Part shown: positions 19,601 to 26,800 of the stretch, piece after piece
Layout of the letters: each line of letters starts with the position of its first letter
How positions within the stretch are numbered: position 1 is the stretch's first letter
Source: Strix aluco
Lineage: Eukaryota > Chordata > Aves > Strigiformes > Strigidae
Direction: 5' to 3'
DNA length: 64,000 nt
NCBI RefSeq assembly: GCF_031877795.1
Contig: NC_133954.1
Coordinates: 6,353,256-6,417,255, forward strand
Translations under genes and position numbers: made by a program
The notes under the pieces: generated by a model
What the model saw: only the letters and a program-made list of their open reading frames with translations
Database searches by the model: none
What the model was told of the DNA's origin: nothing

Positions 19601-21031
19601 TCCTTTCAGGGAGCTGTAGAGTGATGAGGTCTCCCCTCAGCCTTCTCCTCCTCACACTGAACAGTCCCAGCTCCTTCCATCTCTCCTCACAGGATTTATT
19701 CTCCAGGCCCTTCCCCAGCCTCGTTTCCCTCCTCTGCATTCACTCCAGCACCTCGAGATCTCTCTCGTATTGAGGTGTCCAAAACTGGACACAACACTCC
19801 AGGTGTGGCCTCACCAGTGCAGAGCACAGGGGGACTGTCACCTCCCTGCTTCTGCTGGTCACGCTATTTATAATACAAGCCAGGATACCGTTGGCTTTCT
19901 TGGCCACCTGGGCACACTGCTGGCTCATATTCAGCTGCTTGTCAATTAGAACCCCCAGATCCTTTTCTTCCAGACAGCTCCAGCCACCCCTCCCCAAGCC
20001 TGTAGCCATGCAGGGGGTTGTTGTGGCCCAAGTGCAGGACCTGGCACTTGGCCTTGTTGAAGCTCATCCCGTTAATGTTGGCCACCGATTTGCCACAGCT
20101 CCTCCTGGCACGTGGCCTTCTCCAAAGGTGGAGGATCGGTGCTTCTCATATTGAGTTCAGCAAGGCTCAGGGTCAGCCCTGCATTAGCAAACCTTTCCCA
20201 AGGTAATTCCCAAGAGGACCACAGAAAACAAAGCTGGAGCAAACCTTGGGAGTCCATCCAGCTCAAAACCCTCCCAGGTCAAGAAGGAAAAACGAACAGT
20301 TGTAGTGGGTTCTGCTCTGGGGGCTCGTATAGGCGAAGGAATCGCCCTCCAGAGGTGTCCATGCAAGGTGGCTGCCACAACCACCCCACTACAAAGCATC
20401 TAGTGGGGGGGTGAGCTCCAGGTTACCCCAACACCTACAGGCACCTGTGCCATGGACTGCTGCAGATTAAGCACCCCAAGTAGCCAAAGCACTGGTGTCT
20501 TTGTGGATCTATGCCTGCTAACATTGGCCGTGCCGGATGGCAGCTACTGTATCTCATGGTTCAGAGGAGTGAGGAATTCAGGACTTATTGAGTCCTTCCC
20601 CAGCGAGAGGAGGCAAATTGAGAGGCAGGAGGCAGCTGGCTGTTGGTCACACAGTCAGTGACTCTGGTTCCTATTTCCCTTTGCCCCGTTTAGGCAGCCT
20701 TTACACCCAGGTACCCATCTTGCTGCTGATTTCTAAACAAGATGCAACAACACTGGCAAAGCCAGAAAAAGGCTTGCAGAAGGTGACAAGGCAGAGGAAT
20801 GAGCCAACCACTTCATTTGAAAGCCACTTTTTCCGTGAGAGAAACTGGGTGCAGGAGGTGAGAGACAAGTGATGCCTCAGCTATGTAACAGTATCAGAGG
20901 TGTGGGGACAAGCCTGAAAACTTGTGCTTTGTTTCATCCAGCAGCTGCACTCAAGCCTCCTGCTCACCGCAAAAAGTGGAGACGCTCCCCTGACATCAAC
21001 ACCGAGCACCCAAACACACCACGTCATCTGA
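10541..21031 (+). CDS. EFCAB3: EF-hand gene, EFCAB3/EFCAB13-like
   Basis: The 3' half aligns with human EFCAB3 in order: 16137-16238, 17407-17550, 17936-18007, 18537-18661, 19014-19197, 20694-20857 and a probable last exon 20942-21031. The key match is [20 protein letters not shown], then [25 protein letters not shown] and [18 protein letters not shown] against human AFQDAYNFFYKDKTG and onward. The first EF loop is degenerate; the second keeps D1, D3, N5, V8 and D12. Upstream, short candidate exons at 10541-10692, 10823-10889, 12445-12543, 13125-13208, 13355-13450 and 15045-15130 encode repeats resembling one another and are probably the EFCAB13-like half. The protein's function is poorly known; it is a presumed Ca2+-binding or structural protein. 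Position between ITGB3 and METTL2 supports the assignment. The exon set is incomplete and the 5' half is tentative. Confidence 0.68.
10823..10889 (+). CDS. Candidate EFCAB exon, acidic segment
   Basis: A 67-nt exon after acceptor ttggtag and before donor gtaacc, encoding [20 protein letters not shown] and WK. It enters in phase 2, agreeing with both donors of the preceding candidate exon, and leaves in phase 0. No domain is recognised. Confidence 0.45.
10890..12020 (+). other. Presumed EFCAB intron
   Basis: Sequence between candidate exons with no repeat or RNA that I recognise. An open frame near 11449-11570 follows a fair acceptor (ctgtggacag) but has no convincing donor, so I leave it as intron. 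Confidence 0.45.
12021..12150 (-). repeat. CR1 LINE 3' fragment
   Basis: On the + strand, atcacagaat, ggttggaagggacctc, ctagtccaac and ttgctcaaagctgggtcagc follow the reverse complement of an avian CR1 3' end. The element therefore points to the - strand and is strongly 5'-truncated. The distal end is approximate because the sequence degrades. Confidence 0.75.
12445..12543 (+). CDS. Candidate EFCAB repeat exon A
   Basis: A 99-nt symmetric phase 1-1 exon after acceptor ccccag, encoding [20 protein letters not shown] and [12 protein letters not shown]. The donor (a|gtgggg) is weak but sits at the position homologous to the strong donor of repeat exon C at 13450. The peptide parallels exon C ([28 protein letters not shown]), which supports it as coding. 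Confidence 0.5.
13125..13208 (+). CDS. Candidate EFCAB repeat exon B
   Basis: An 84-nt phase 1-1 exon after acceptor ttgttacag, encoding [20 protein letters not shown] and PEPQEMP. It starts with the same AG-GAC after the acceptor as the exon at 15045 and resembles its peptide. The donor (a|gtcttg) is weak, so the 3' end is uncertain. Confidence 0.4.
13355..13450 (+). CDS. Candidate EFCAB repeat exon C
   Basis: A 96-nt phase 1-1 exon between acceptor tacaaag and consensus donor gtaaga, encoding [20 protein letters not shown] and [11 protein letters not shown]. Best supported of the repeat exons, because it has a good donor and a clear resemblance to exon A. No stop codon in frame. Confidence 0.55.
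13451..15044 (+). other. Presumed EFCAB intron
   Basis: About 1.6 kb without a recognised exon, repeat or RNA gene. It begins with the strong donor of repeat exon C and ends in the acceptor tttattttcacag. Confidence 0.5.
15045..15130 (+). CDS. Candidate EFCAB repeat exon D, abutting a CR1 fragment
   Basis: After a good acceptor (ttttcacag), the frame encodes [20 protein letters not shown] and PEELKEAK, like exons A-C. The only nearby donor (gtgaat at 15131) is poor and would leave phase 0, not phase 1 as the other repeat exons do. The open frame ends at TAG 15146-15148, inside a CR1-like tail that starts about 10 bases after the expected donor. Either an alternative terminal exon or an exon disabled by the insertion. 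Confidence 0.45.
15139..15250 (-). repeat. Old CR1-like fragment
   Basis: The + strand reads aatcatagaa, then gcctctggaggcc, agcaacctccc and actagatcaggtca, which follow, with gaps, the reverse complement of a diverged CR1 3' region. Boundaries are approximate and the identity is weaker than for the other copies. Confidence 0.5.
15917..16050 (-). repeat. CR1 LINE 3' fragment
   Basis: Begins gtcatagaatcatagaaggg and continues ttgggttggaagggacctta, gatcatccagtcccacc and ttgctcaaagccctgtccaa, the reverse complement of a CR1 3' end. It ends about 90 bases before the EFCAB exon at 16137. Confidence 0.85.
16137..16238 (+). CDS. EFCAB3: EFCAB exon, basic linker before the EF-hands
   Basis: A 102-nt phase 1-1 exon after acceptor acatccag and before donor gtgagc, encoding [20 protein letters not shown] and [13 protein letters not shown]. 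It joins in frame to AFSNTF of the next exon. Human EFCAB3 has a similar proline- and lysine-rich segment before its first EF-hand. Confidence 0.6.
16239..17406 (+). other. EFCAB intron
   Basis: A 1.2-kb intron between the linker exon and the first EF-hand exon. No repeat or RNA is recognised. Confidence 0.6.
17407..17550 (+). CDS. EFCAB3: EFCAB3 exon, EF-hand 1 and start of EF-hand 2
   Basis: A 144-nt phase 1-1 exon between acceptor cctgcag and donor gtgagt. It encodes [20 protein letters not shown], then [20 protein letters not shown] and ELVRADAD. The first loop keeps only D3, D5 and G6 of the canonical pattern, so Ca2+ binding is doubtful. It aligns along its full length with human EFCAB3. 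Confidence 0.85.
17936..18007 (+). CDS. EFCAB3: EFCAB3 exon, rest of EF-hand 2
   Basis: A 72-nt phase 1-1 exon between acceptor cctgcag and donor gtaagt, encoding [20 protein letters not shown] and TQTI. Joined to the previous exon, the loop reads [12 protein letters not shown]: acidic or Asn at 1, 3, 5 and 12 but Met where Gly is usual at 6. Confidence 0.85.
18537..18661 (+). CDS. EFCAB3: EFCAB3 exon
   Basis: A 125-nt exon, phase 1 in and phase 0 out, encoding [20 protein letters not shown] and [21 protein letters not shown]. It matches human EFCAB3 around GILLFEILSRLLETSALP. The donor is the consensus cag|gtgagt. Confidence 0.82.
19014..19197 (+). CDS. EFCAB3: EFCAB3 exon
   Basis: Encodes [20 protein letters not shown] through [19 protein letters not shown], matching human FQRKFQHTG and [20 protein letters not shown]. 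The nearest strong acceptor is ttctag ending at 19003, but phase 0 from there hits TAG at once. The in-frame acceptors are the CAGs ending at 19013 or 19016, so the start could be 19014 or 19017. Donor gtaagg, phase 1. Confidence 0.75.
19281..20150 (-). repeat. CR1 LINE, about 870 bp of the 3' end
   Basis: The tail (tcacagaatcagaatcacag) is at the low-coordinate end, so the element runs on the - strand. The - strand carries remnants of the reverse transcriptase ORF: a fragment at 19740-20009 containing [20 protein letters not shown] and another at 19373-19564 ending [14 protein letters not shown]. The remnants are in separate open stretches, so the element is inactive. It lies in an EFCAB intron in antisense orientation. 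Confidence 0.93.
20694..20857 (+). CDS. EFCAB3: EFCAB3 exon
   Basis: A 164-nt exon, phase 1 in and phase 0 out, between acceptor cgtttag and donor gtgaga. It encodes [20 protein letters not shown] and ends [16 protein letters not shown], which matches human HFFEDYFFHKRDWKTQ. This is the last segment with clear similarity. Confidence 0.8.
20942..21031 (+). CDS. EFCAB3: Probable terminal EFCAB3 exon
   Basis: After acceptor catccag the phase-0 frame gives [20 protein letters not shown] and nine more residues to TGA at 21029-21031. Another frame stays open to 21063 but would need a different phase. The resulting C-terminus is much shorter than that of human EFCAB3. An ATTAAA follows at 21194. 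Tentative. Confidence 0.45.
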   Translation, partial: QLHSSLLLTAKSGDAPLTSTPSTQTHHVI

Positions 21032-21193
21032 CAACAGAGAGCCCAGGCAAGACACAAGCATGAGCATGAAATGCAGAGGGAAGATGTTGCCCTTTGTCAT
21101 ACGGGACTGCGCTTAGAGCAGAACTAAGCGTGACTGGTCACTCATGTAACCTACACATTAACTGTCTGGTGATTGCTTTAACTAGACATAGGT

Positions 21194-21199
21194 ATTAAA
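21194..21199 (+). terminator. Possible poly(A) signal for the EFCAB gene
   Basis: A single ATTAAA 163 bases after the proposed stop codon. It is a common variant signal, but there is no strongly GT-rich element after it. Confidence 0.35.
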
Positions 21200-21239
21200 G
21201 TGCAATTTCCACATAAGCGCAAGGAAAAATGAAACCAGA

Positions 21240-22150
21240 GGTATAATAATAGCTTACTTTTATAAACTTAACAGTTTATTACTGTTAATCATCAGCATGA
21301 ATTGGTTATAACCTGCCAGTGCCGCATCATAATGCGCCACTGAGGTGCTTTTTGTCTTACATGTATGCACATGGCATGTGCTCCCACCAGGGCAAAGCTG
21401 TGTGATTCCTCCACCACGGTCCTCTGCCTCCTCTTCCAACTTCCCTCCCTCCTCCTGGAAGGCGCAGGCAGCCAAGCGGTACAGGCACAGCCCAGCCCTC
21501 TGCCAGCCCCGGTGGAGGATCAGTGGGGGCCAGATCAACCTGTAGACAGGCAGCAAGTGCTTCCACCACACCTTCCACACCTACACCTAGTCAGGAAACT
21601 CCCACCGGGAGCTGCTGACAGCTGTTGGCCTCCGCAGGCTCAACCGTGAAACAAAGAAAAAGTCCAGGTGCCTCCTTCCTAAATCAGCAGAATCATCCTC
21701 CCTATAATGGGGTCTCTGTGTCTCTTTGTTCAAGCCCCCCCTTATCTTAGTTTTCCCATTCCAGGGGTTGCCCAAGTGTCCACTAAAGGTCTGCTATCAG
21801 TGATTTCTGTAGGGAGCCTAACGAGCATTTCAATCGTACCTAAACAGACAAAGGGACCGCAGGAGACAGTTGAGGAGTCAGGAGTCCTGGAGAAACAAAT
21901 GAAGCAAAACACAAGCAAAGCTTTGAAACAAATGAAGCAAAGCACAGGCAAAGCTTTCATACATCACATCACAGTTTAGTCTTAATAATTGTCAGAAATT
22001 CGTTTGTTTGAGCCCTTTCGTTCCCATTCAGCCACCAGCTCTGCTGTTGGCAGTGATGGGCGCCAGGCGACGGCTGTGCCTGGACACCACCGGAGGCTGG
22101 TGAATGCTGGGCAATGGCAGCTTGGGCTGGGCCTGTTCCCACCCTGGTGT
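21240..22150. other. Unassigned sequence between EFCAB gene and CR1
   Basis: About 0.9 kb that matches no gene or repeat I know. On the - strand a 106-codon frame spans 21260-21580, and a - strand AATAAA (TTTATT at 21275-21280) lies near its end. A 33-bp tandem duplication lies at 21892-21957. It could be an old LTR or other transposon remnant, but I see no terminal repeats. Confidence 0.4.
21892..21957 (+). repeat. 33-bp tandem duplication
   Basis: Two adjacent 33-base units (21892-21924 and 21925-21957) sharing gaaacaaatgaagcaaa and gcaaagcttt, with two mismatches between them. Confidence 0.9.
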
Positions 22151-22154
22151 ATGA

Positions 22155-22982
22155 AATCACAGAATCGTCTAGGTTGGAAAAGACCTTGAAGATCATCCAG
22201 TCCAACCATTAGCCTAACATTGAGAGTTCACAACTACACCATATCCCTAAGCGCTATGTCAACCTGACTCTTAAATACCTCCAGGGATGGGGACTCCACC
22301 ATCTCCCTGGACAGCCCATTCCAACACCTGACTACCCGTTCTGTAAAGAAATGCTTCCTAATATCCAGTCTAAACTTGCCCTGGCATAATTGAGGCCATT
22401 ACCTCTTGTCCTATCACTCATTACTTGGTTGAAGAGACTCATCCCCCCTCTCTGCACCCTCCTTTCAGGGAGTTGCAGAGGGCCAGGAGGTCTCCCCTCA
22501 GCCTCCTCTTCTCCAGACTAAACCCCCCCAGTTCCCTCAGCCGCTCCCCATCAGACCTGTGCTCCAGACCCTGCACCAGCTCCGTTGCCCTTCTCTGGAC
22601 ACGCTCGAGTCATTCAATGGCCTTTTTGGAGGGAGGGGCCCAAAACTGAACCCACTCATCGAGGGGCGGCCTCACCAGTGCCGAGCACAGGGGTCAGATC
22701 CCTTCCCTGTCCCTGCTGGCCACACTATTGCTGATACAAGTCAGGATGCCATTGGCCTTCTTGGCCACCTGGGCACACTGCTGGCTCATTATCAATCACC
22801 CCCCAGGTCCCTCTCTGACTGGCAGCTCTCCAGCCACCCCTCCCCAAGCCTGTAGCGCTGCTGGGGGTTGTTGTGACCCAAGTGCAGCACCTGGCATTTG
22901 GCCTTAGTAAAGCTCATACAGTTGGCCTTAGCCCATTGCTCCAGCCTGTCCAGATCTCTCTACAGAGCCTCCCTACCCTCAA
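22155..22982 (-). repeat. CR1 LINE, about 830 bp of the 3' end
   Basis: Starts aatcacagaatcgtctaggt on the + strand and continues through the standard CR1 reverse complement to the Leu/Ala-rich region just before METTL2's promoter. More diverged and interrupted than the copy at 19281. It ends about 240 bases before the METTL2 start codon, directly beside the CpG island. Confidence 0.92.
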
Positions 22983-23029
22983 GAGAAATAAAAGACACGA
23001 AAAGCGTTTTTATCGCCGTGGTGGCCGTC

Positions 23030-23830
23030 TCAACCCAGGCGCCCCCGCCCGTCACCGCCATTCCCCTGAGGTAGCGCCCGCCCCTTCCCCGCCCGCGCCG
23101 CGCGTTTCCCGCCACCGCTCTCACGTGACAACAGCGACCCTCACGTGACCACCGCCACCGCCCGCCCAGTCCCCTTTCGGGTCGGACCGCAGGGTGGGAC
23201 TTCCGGTTCCGCTCGCCCCGTCATGGCGGCGCCCAGGGAGGCGCCGGAGCGGCGGCCCTTCGGGAGGCGCTTCCTCACCGACCCCGCCCGCCTCTTCCAG
23301 CACAACGCCTGGTGAGGGCGGCCGCTGCCTCCTCGCCCCGTCGGTGCCCGCTCCGGATCCCCGGCCCTTTGCTGCCCACCGCGGAGAGGCCCGGGGGGCG
23401 GCCGGCGCGCTCCGGGGCGCAGCTTGCCCTGTGGTGCCTCTCCGCGCCCGGCCGCGGGGGTTGGGGGGGGTGCCCGGGGGTGGGCTCGTCCTCGCCGGCC
23501 TGCCGGTAGCGCGTGGCGAGGCGGTGTGTAACGGGGCTCTCAGCGGCGCTTCACGGGGGTCCGGCCGCAGATATTGTTCGCGCTCCTCTCCCAGCGCGCT
23601 GGCCCGGCGCCCGGGCGCGCCTCTGGAGCTCCCAGCGGGGCGCGGAGCAGGCCGGGGGAGCTGTGGGTGTGGGGCTGGCGGCCGGGAGGCGGGGGCCTGG
23701 CACCCCCCGGCTGGGGCGCTGCCAGCGTGGTAGGCGGCGCCGTGAGGGCTTGGAGGTGCGGGAGGGCTCTGCCCTGTTCGGCCGGTGCTCGGGGGTGCTG
23801 ATCCCCGGGGGGTCCTGAGCCTCCCTTGGC
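23030..23830 (+). promoter_or_regulatory. METTL2 CpG-island promoter
   Basis: A sharp switch to CpG-dense sequence begins just after the CR1. Motifs in order: TCACGTGA at 23121-23128, TCACGTGA at 23141-23148 (E-box palindromes 20 bp apart), ACTTCCGG at 23199-23206 (ETS type), and ATGGCGGC at 23223-23230 over the start codon (YY1 type). There is no TATA box. Transcription probably starts between 23150 and 23220. Confidence 0.8.
23223..23311 (+). CDS. METTL2: METTL2 exon 1
   Basis: ATG at 23223 in the context cgtcATGG, encoding [20 protein letters not shown] and PARLFQHNA, ending in a split Trp codon (TG|G) at donor gtgagg. No in-frame ATG was found nearer the promoter that would extend the homology. 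Confidence 0.93.
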
Positions 23831-26800
23831 CCTGCTCGAAGCAGTTGGATTGCTCAGGCTCCCTTGATGTTTCAGGAGAACGTGGTGTTTTGTTTTGTAG
23901 CAATTGTTTCATTGCTATAGTTAATAAAGTTAAGTTACCTGCTTTCAGAAGTCTATAACCCTTCTCCATCTCTGTATGAGTGACTAGTGTATAAATTGAA
24001 CAGTGATCGTTTCACCCACCTGCTGCCCTGGGGTGCTGTAACAGTGTGGGATCGTGCTAGGTGTGAGCTGGGAACAGGAGCCTTTGGCTGGAGAAAGCTG
24101 CTGTTTTAAAATACGTTAAGCACCCAAATTCTCGAAATTGCTGGGAACTGAAGGTGTTTTGCATTTTTGAAGTGAATATGTCCACTTTTCATCTCTGGCT
24201 GCTATACCCTGTTAAGAATTGGGTATGTTTAATTTGTAATAAAGTAATATGTGCATGTATCGGCTTGTCATTCATTTGGGACTATGCTATACCAAAGGTT
24301 TGTTACAAAAGCATATCCTCAATGGTATTTTCCTGCAGAAACTCATAGTAATCTAGTTTTCACAGACTTGACATTTAAGTCTTGTTTTGTGAGTTAATAT
24401 CAAAAGACTAATTTCTCCTGAGGCCAGAATAGTGTTTCTGGGTCCTTGTATTCTGTTTTTCATTCACTTGTTTTAATGAAAAAAGGTCAAGTGAATCACT
24501 TAAATGGGCATACACAGTTGTGTAGTCATTAAGGTTATTAATACTTCTTAATGCTTTAAAGCTTCCTGCATATTTTTCTCATAATTGGATTTAATATTAA
24601 TATAACACTTTACTTTCCAAATAACCCTACTGCTTTTTTTATTTTTAACTTGAGCAAGAAAATGTAGTTTTCTAAGACAGCTAAATCAGATGGCCGATGC
24701 TGATGACCTGCTTGAGTGAAAGCACGCGAGCGCCTGCCTGTCTCGCCTCTGTGGGAACAAGTGCTTTTCACTGGGTGAGAATGACAGCTCCTCTCCAAGG
24801 AGGCCTGTTTGTGCTGAGTACCCTCGTGGTTTTATAGTAAGGATTTATTTCATCTAAATTTGGCTGAGCATCAAATAGGGAAAAGGATTAGGGGACAGAT
24901 TTGGTGTCTCTCGGGATCCCTTCCAGTTACATCTTTTGTAACGCTACAAGTGCCGTTCATTCAGAACTGGGAACCGTATGTGCTGATAGCTGTTGTAGTG
25001 CTGCTGAGCTAGAATTAGAGATCGTGGAAAAGCTCCACAGCTGTCAGTTTGGAGGGCTGTCTAGACCTTTCTCTTTTCTCTCTGTCTTTGCCCTACCATT
25101 CGCAGCTGAGTAGTTCATCTTATTTTTCACAACAGGGATAATGTGGAATGGTCAGAAGAGCAGGAAGCCAGTGCCAGGAGTAAAGTTCAAGAGAACAGCT
25201 CACAGCTATTGCCACAAGATAAACAAGGTACTTTTGGATAGTCTTCTAATGCTAAGTCTTGGCTTGTGCATACAAAAACGGAACAGTCTGGCCAGAGCCT
25301 CATATGCATCATCATTTATTCCTCCCTTCCCCCCTCTCCCGAATCATTCAAAATACATTACCTAGCTGATAATGAAAAATGGAGGAGGAGGAATTTTTCT
25401 GCTCTTAATTTACCTTTCTGTGACTTTTTAACCTTCTCCAGAGACTCATCCTACTGGAACAGAAATGGTCTTGGTTGGGAGGAGTCATCTGGGGTTGAGC
25501 TGCTTTTTTCATGTTGTGTATGTTTAAATACTTCTTAGTGTTCCTTGTCAACAAACTTCTTTCATTGTAGTATTATTGCCTCTGCTTGGTTTTGCTCTCT
25601 AAAGCTTAACTTCTAACAGGCAATCTTTTGTTTGTTTGCGTGCTGTGGAGCCATCCCGAATTCAAGCTCCGTTTTTCTCTTAAGAGGGTCTAATAAAGTC
25701 GTGTCCGTATGTGTCTCTACCAAGTTAACAAACAGCATGATAATGCTTAAATCAGAAGCAAGTAAAGATTATTTTGTCCTGACTGAAGTGTTTGTCATCA
25801 GAGAGGCAGAAAAGGGATTCTAAAGTTTTTATTTCCTCAAACTTGGCTTAAAGGTATTTATACATCCAAAATGTAAAGCTTACCTGAATCTGAATCAAGC
25901 TAAAGGTGCACAGCTCTATGGTCAAGTATAATATGGTTGAAGCTGTTCTGAGTTGGTTAGTAATGCGTCTTTCCTCCACACCTGTTAGATATCATCCAGT
26001 CCCTTAAATGATGGTGAAATGGCTTCCTGTTCTTTGGTATGATAAGAGACTTGTTTGATGATGATCTTGTTATACCCTGCCGAGCTCTAGGATGGATCTG
26101 CTCCTTTTGTTCAAATTAAATTGAGTGTGTCATCTGTAAGGCGATGCTCAACGCTACGGGAGCTATTGAGACACTTCCCATATAGCTTCCAGTTGTATTC
26201 ACAATAGCAAATTTAATTATACCAAAGAGCAACCCTCCTAATTTCTTGGATTCCCAGAAGTATCCAGCAGCTTCTATTGTGATGCCCATTGTGTTGAGTT
26301 CTTTTTAAAATCTGGTTAACATTAAAAGATGCTGTCTGTCATGCTTTGAGAACCTATATACAACTATGAAATTGTGGAGCAATTTGCTGTTAGAGCAGTT
26401 TGTCAGGTCTTCATGATGTATTTCCCAGACTGAACAATGGAGGCCAGTCAAATTTTGATGGTTGCTATTCAGTGGAAAGCGTGTGGAGACAATGGGATGG
26501 CTGAAACGAAGGGAAGCCAGCCCAGCCAAGTGTGCCTGAGGCGTCTAGTATTTTGAGAATCAGTAATGTCCAAGCAGGAGAACAAAGACAGGCTATTGGT
26601 CATTATGGCTGTATTATTCTGTGGACTTCTTGGGGCTGTCAGAATTTGTTCTGAAGAAGGAGAGAAGTTCTATGGGGTATGTCGAAGATGTGTCTCCTGG
26701 CTGGGAACAAAGAAAGAAGTGGAAGAGTTTCTTGGTTTCCTTCTGAGGCTCCATAATTAGCCCCCATGCAATTCAGGGGGTCCCTGGTTCTCTTCCTGTC

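Noticed and set aside
19740-20009. - strand ORF with [13 protein letters not shown] similarity
   Set aside because: Not a host gene; it is the remnant of the CR1 reverse transcriptase ORF and is reported as part of that repeat.
23121-23969. 282-codon - strand open frame across the METTL2 promoter, which could suggest a divergent gene
   Set aside because: CpG-island composition artefact; Pro/Ala/Arg low complexity, and it covers the METTL2 start and its E-boxes.
26566-26760. 64-codon + strand frame with a hydrophobic N-terminal stretch in METTL2 intron 2
   Set aside because: Chance ORF: no homology recognised, no good splice sites or promoter, normal intronic base composition.
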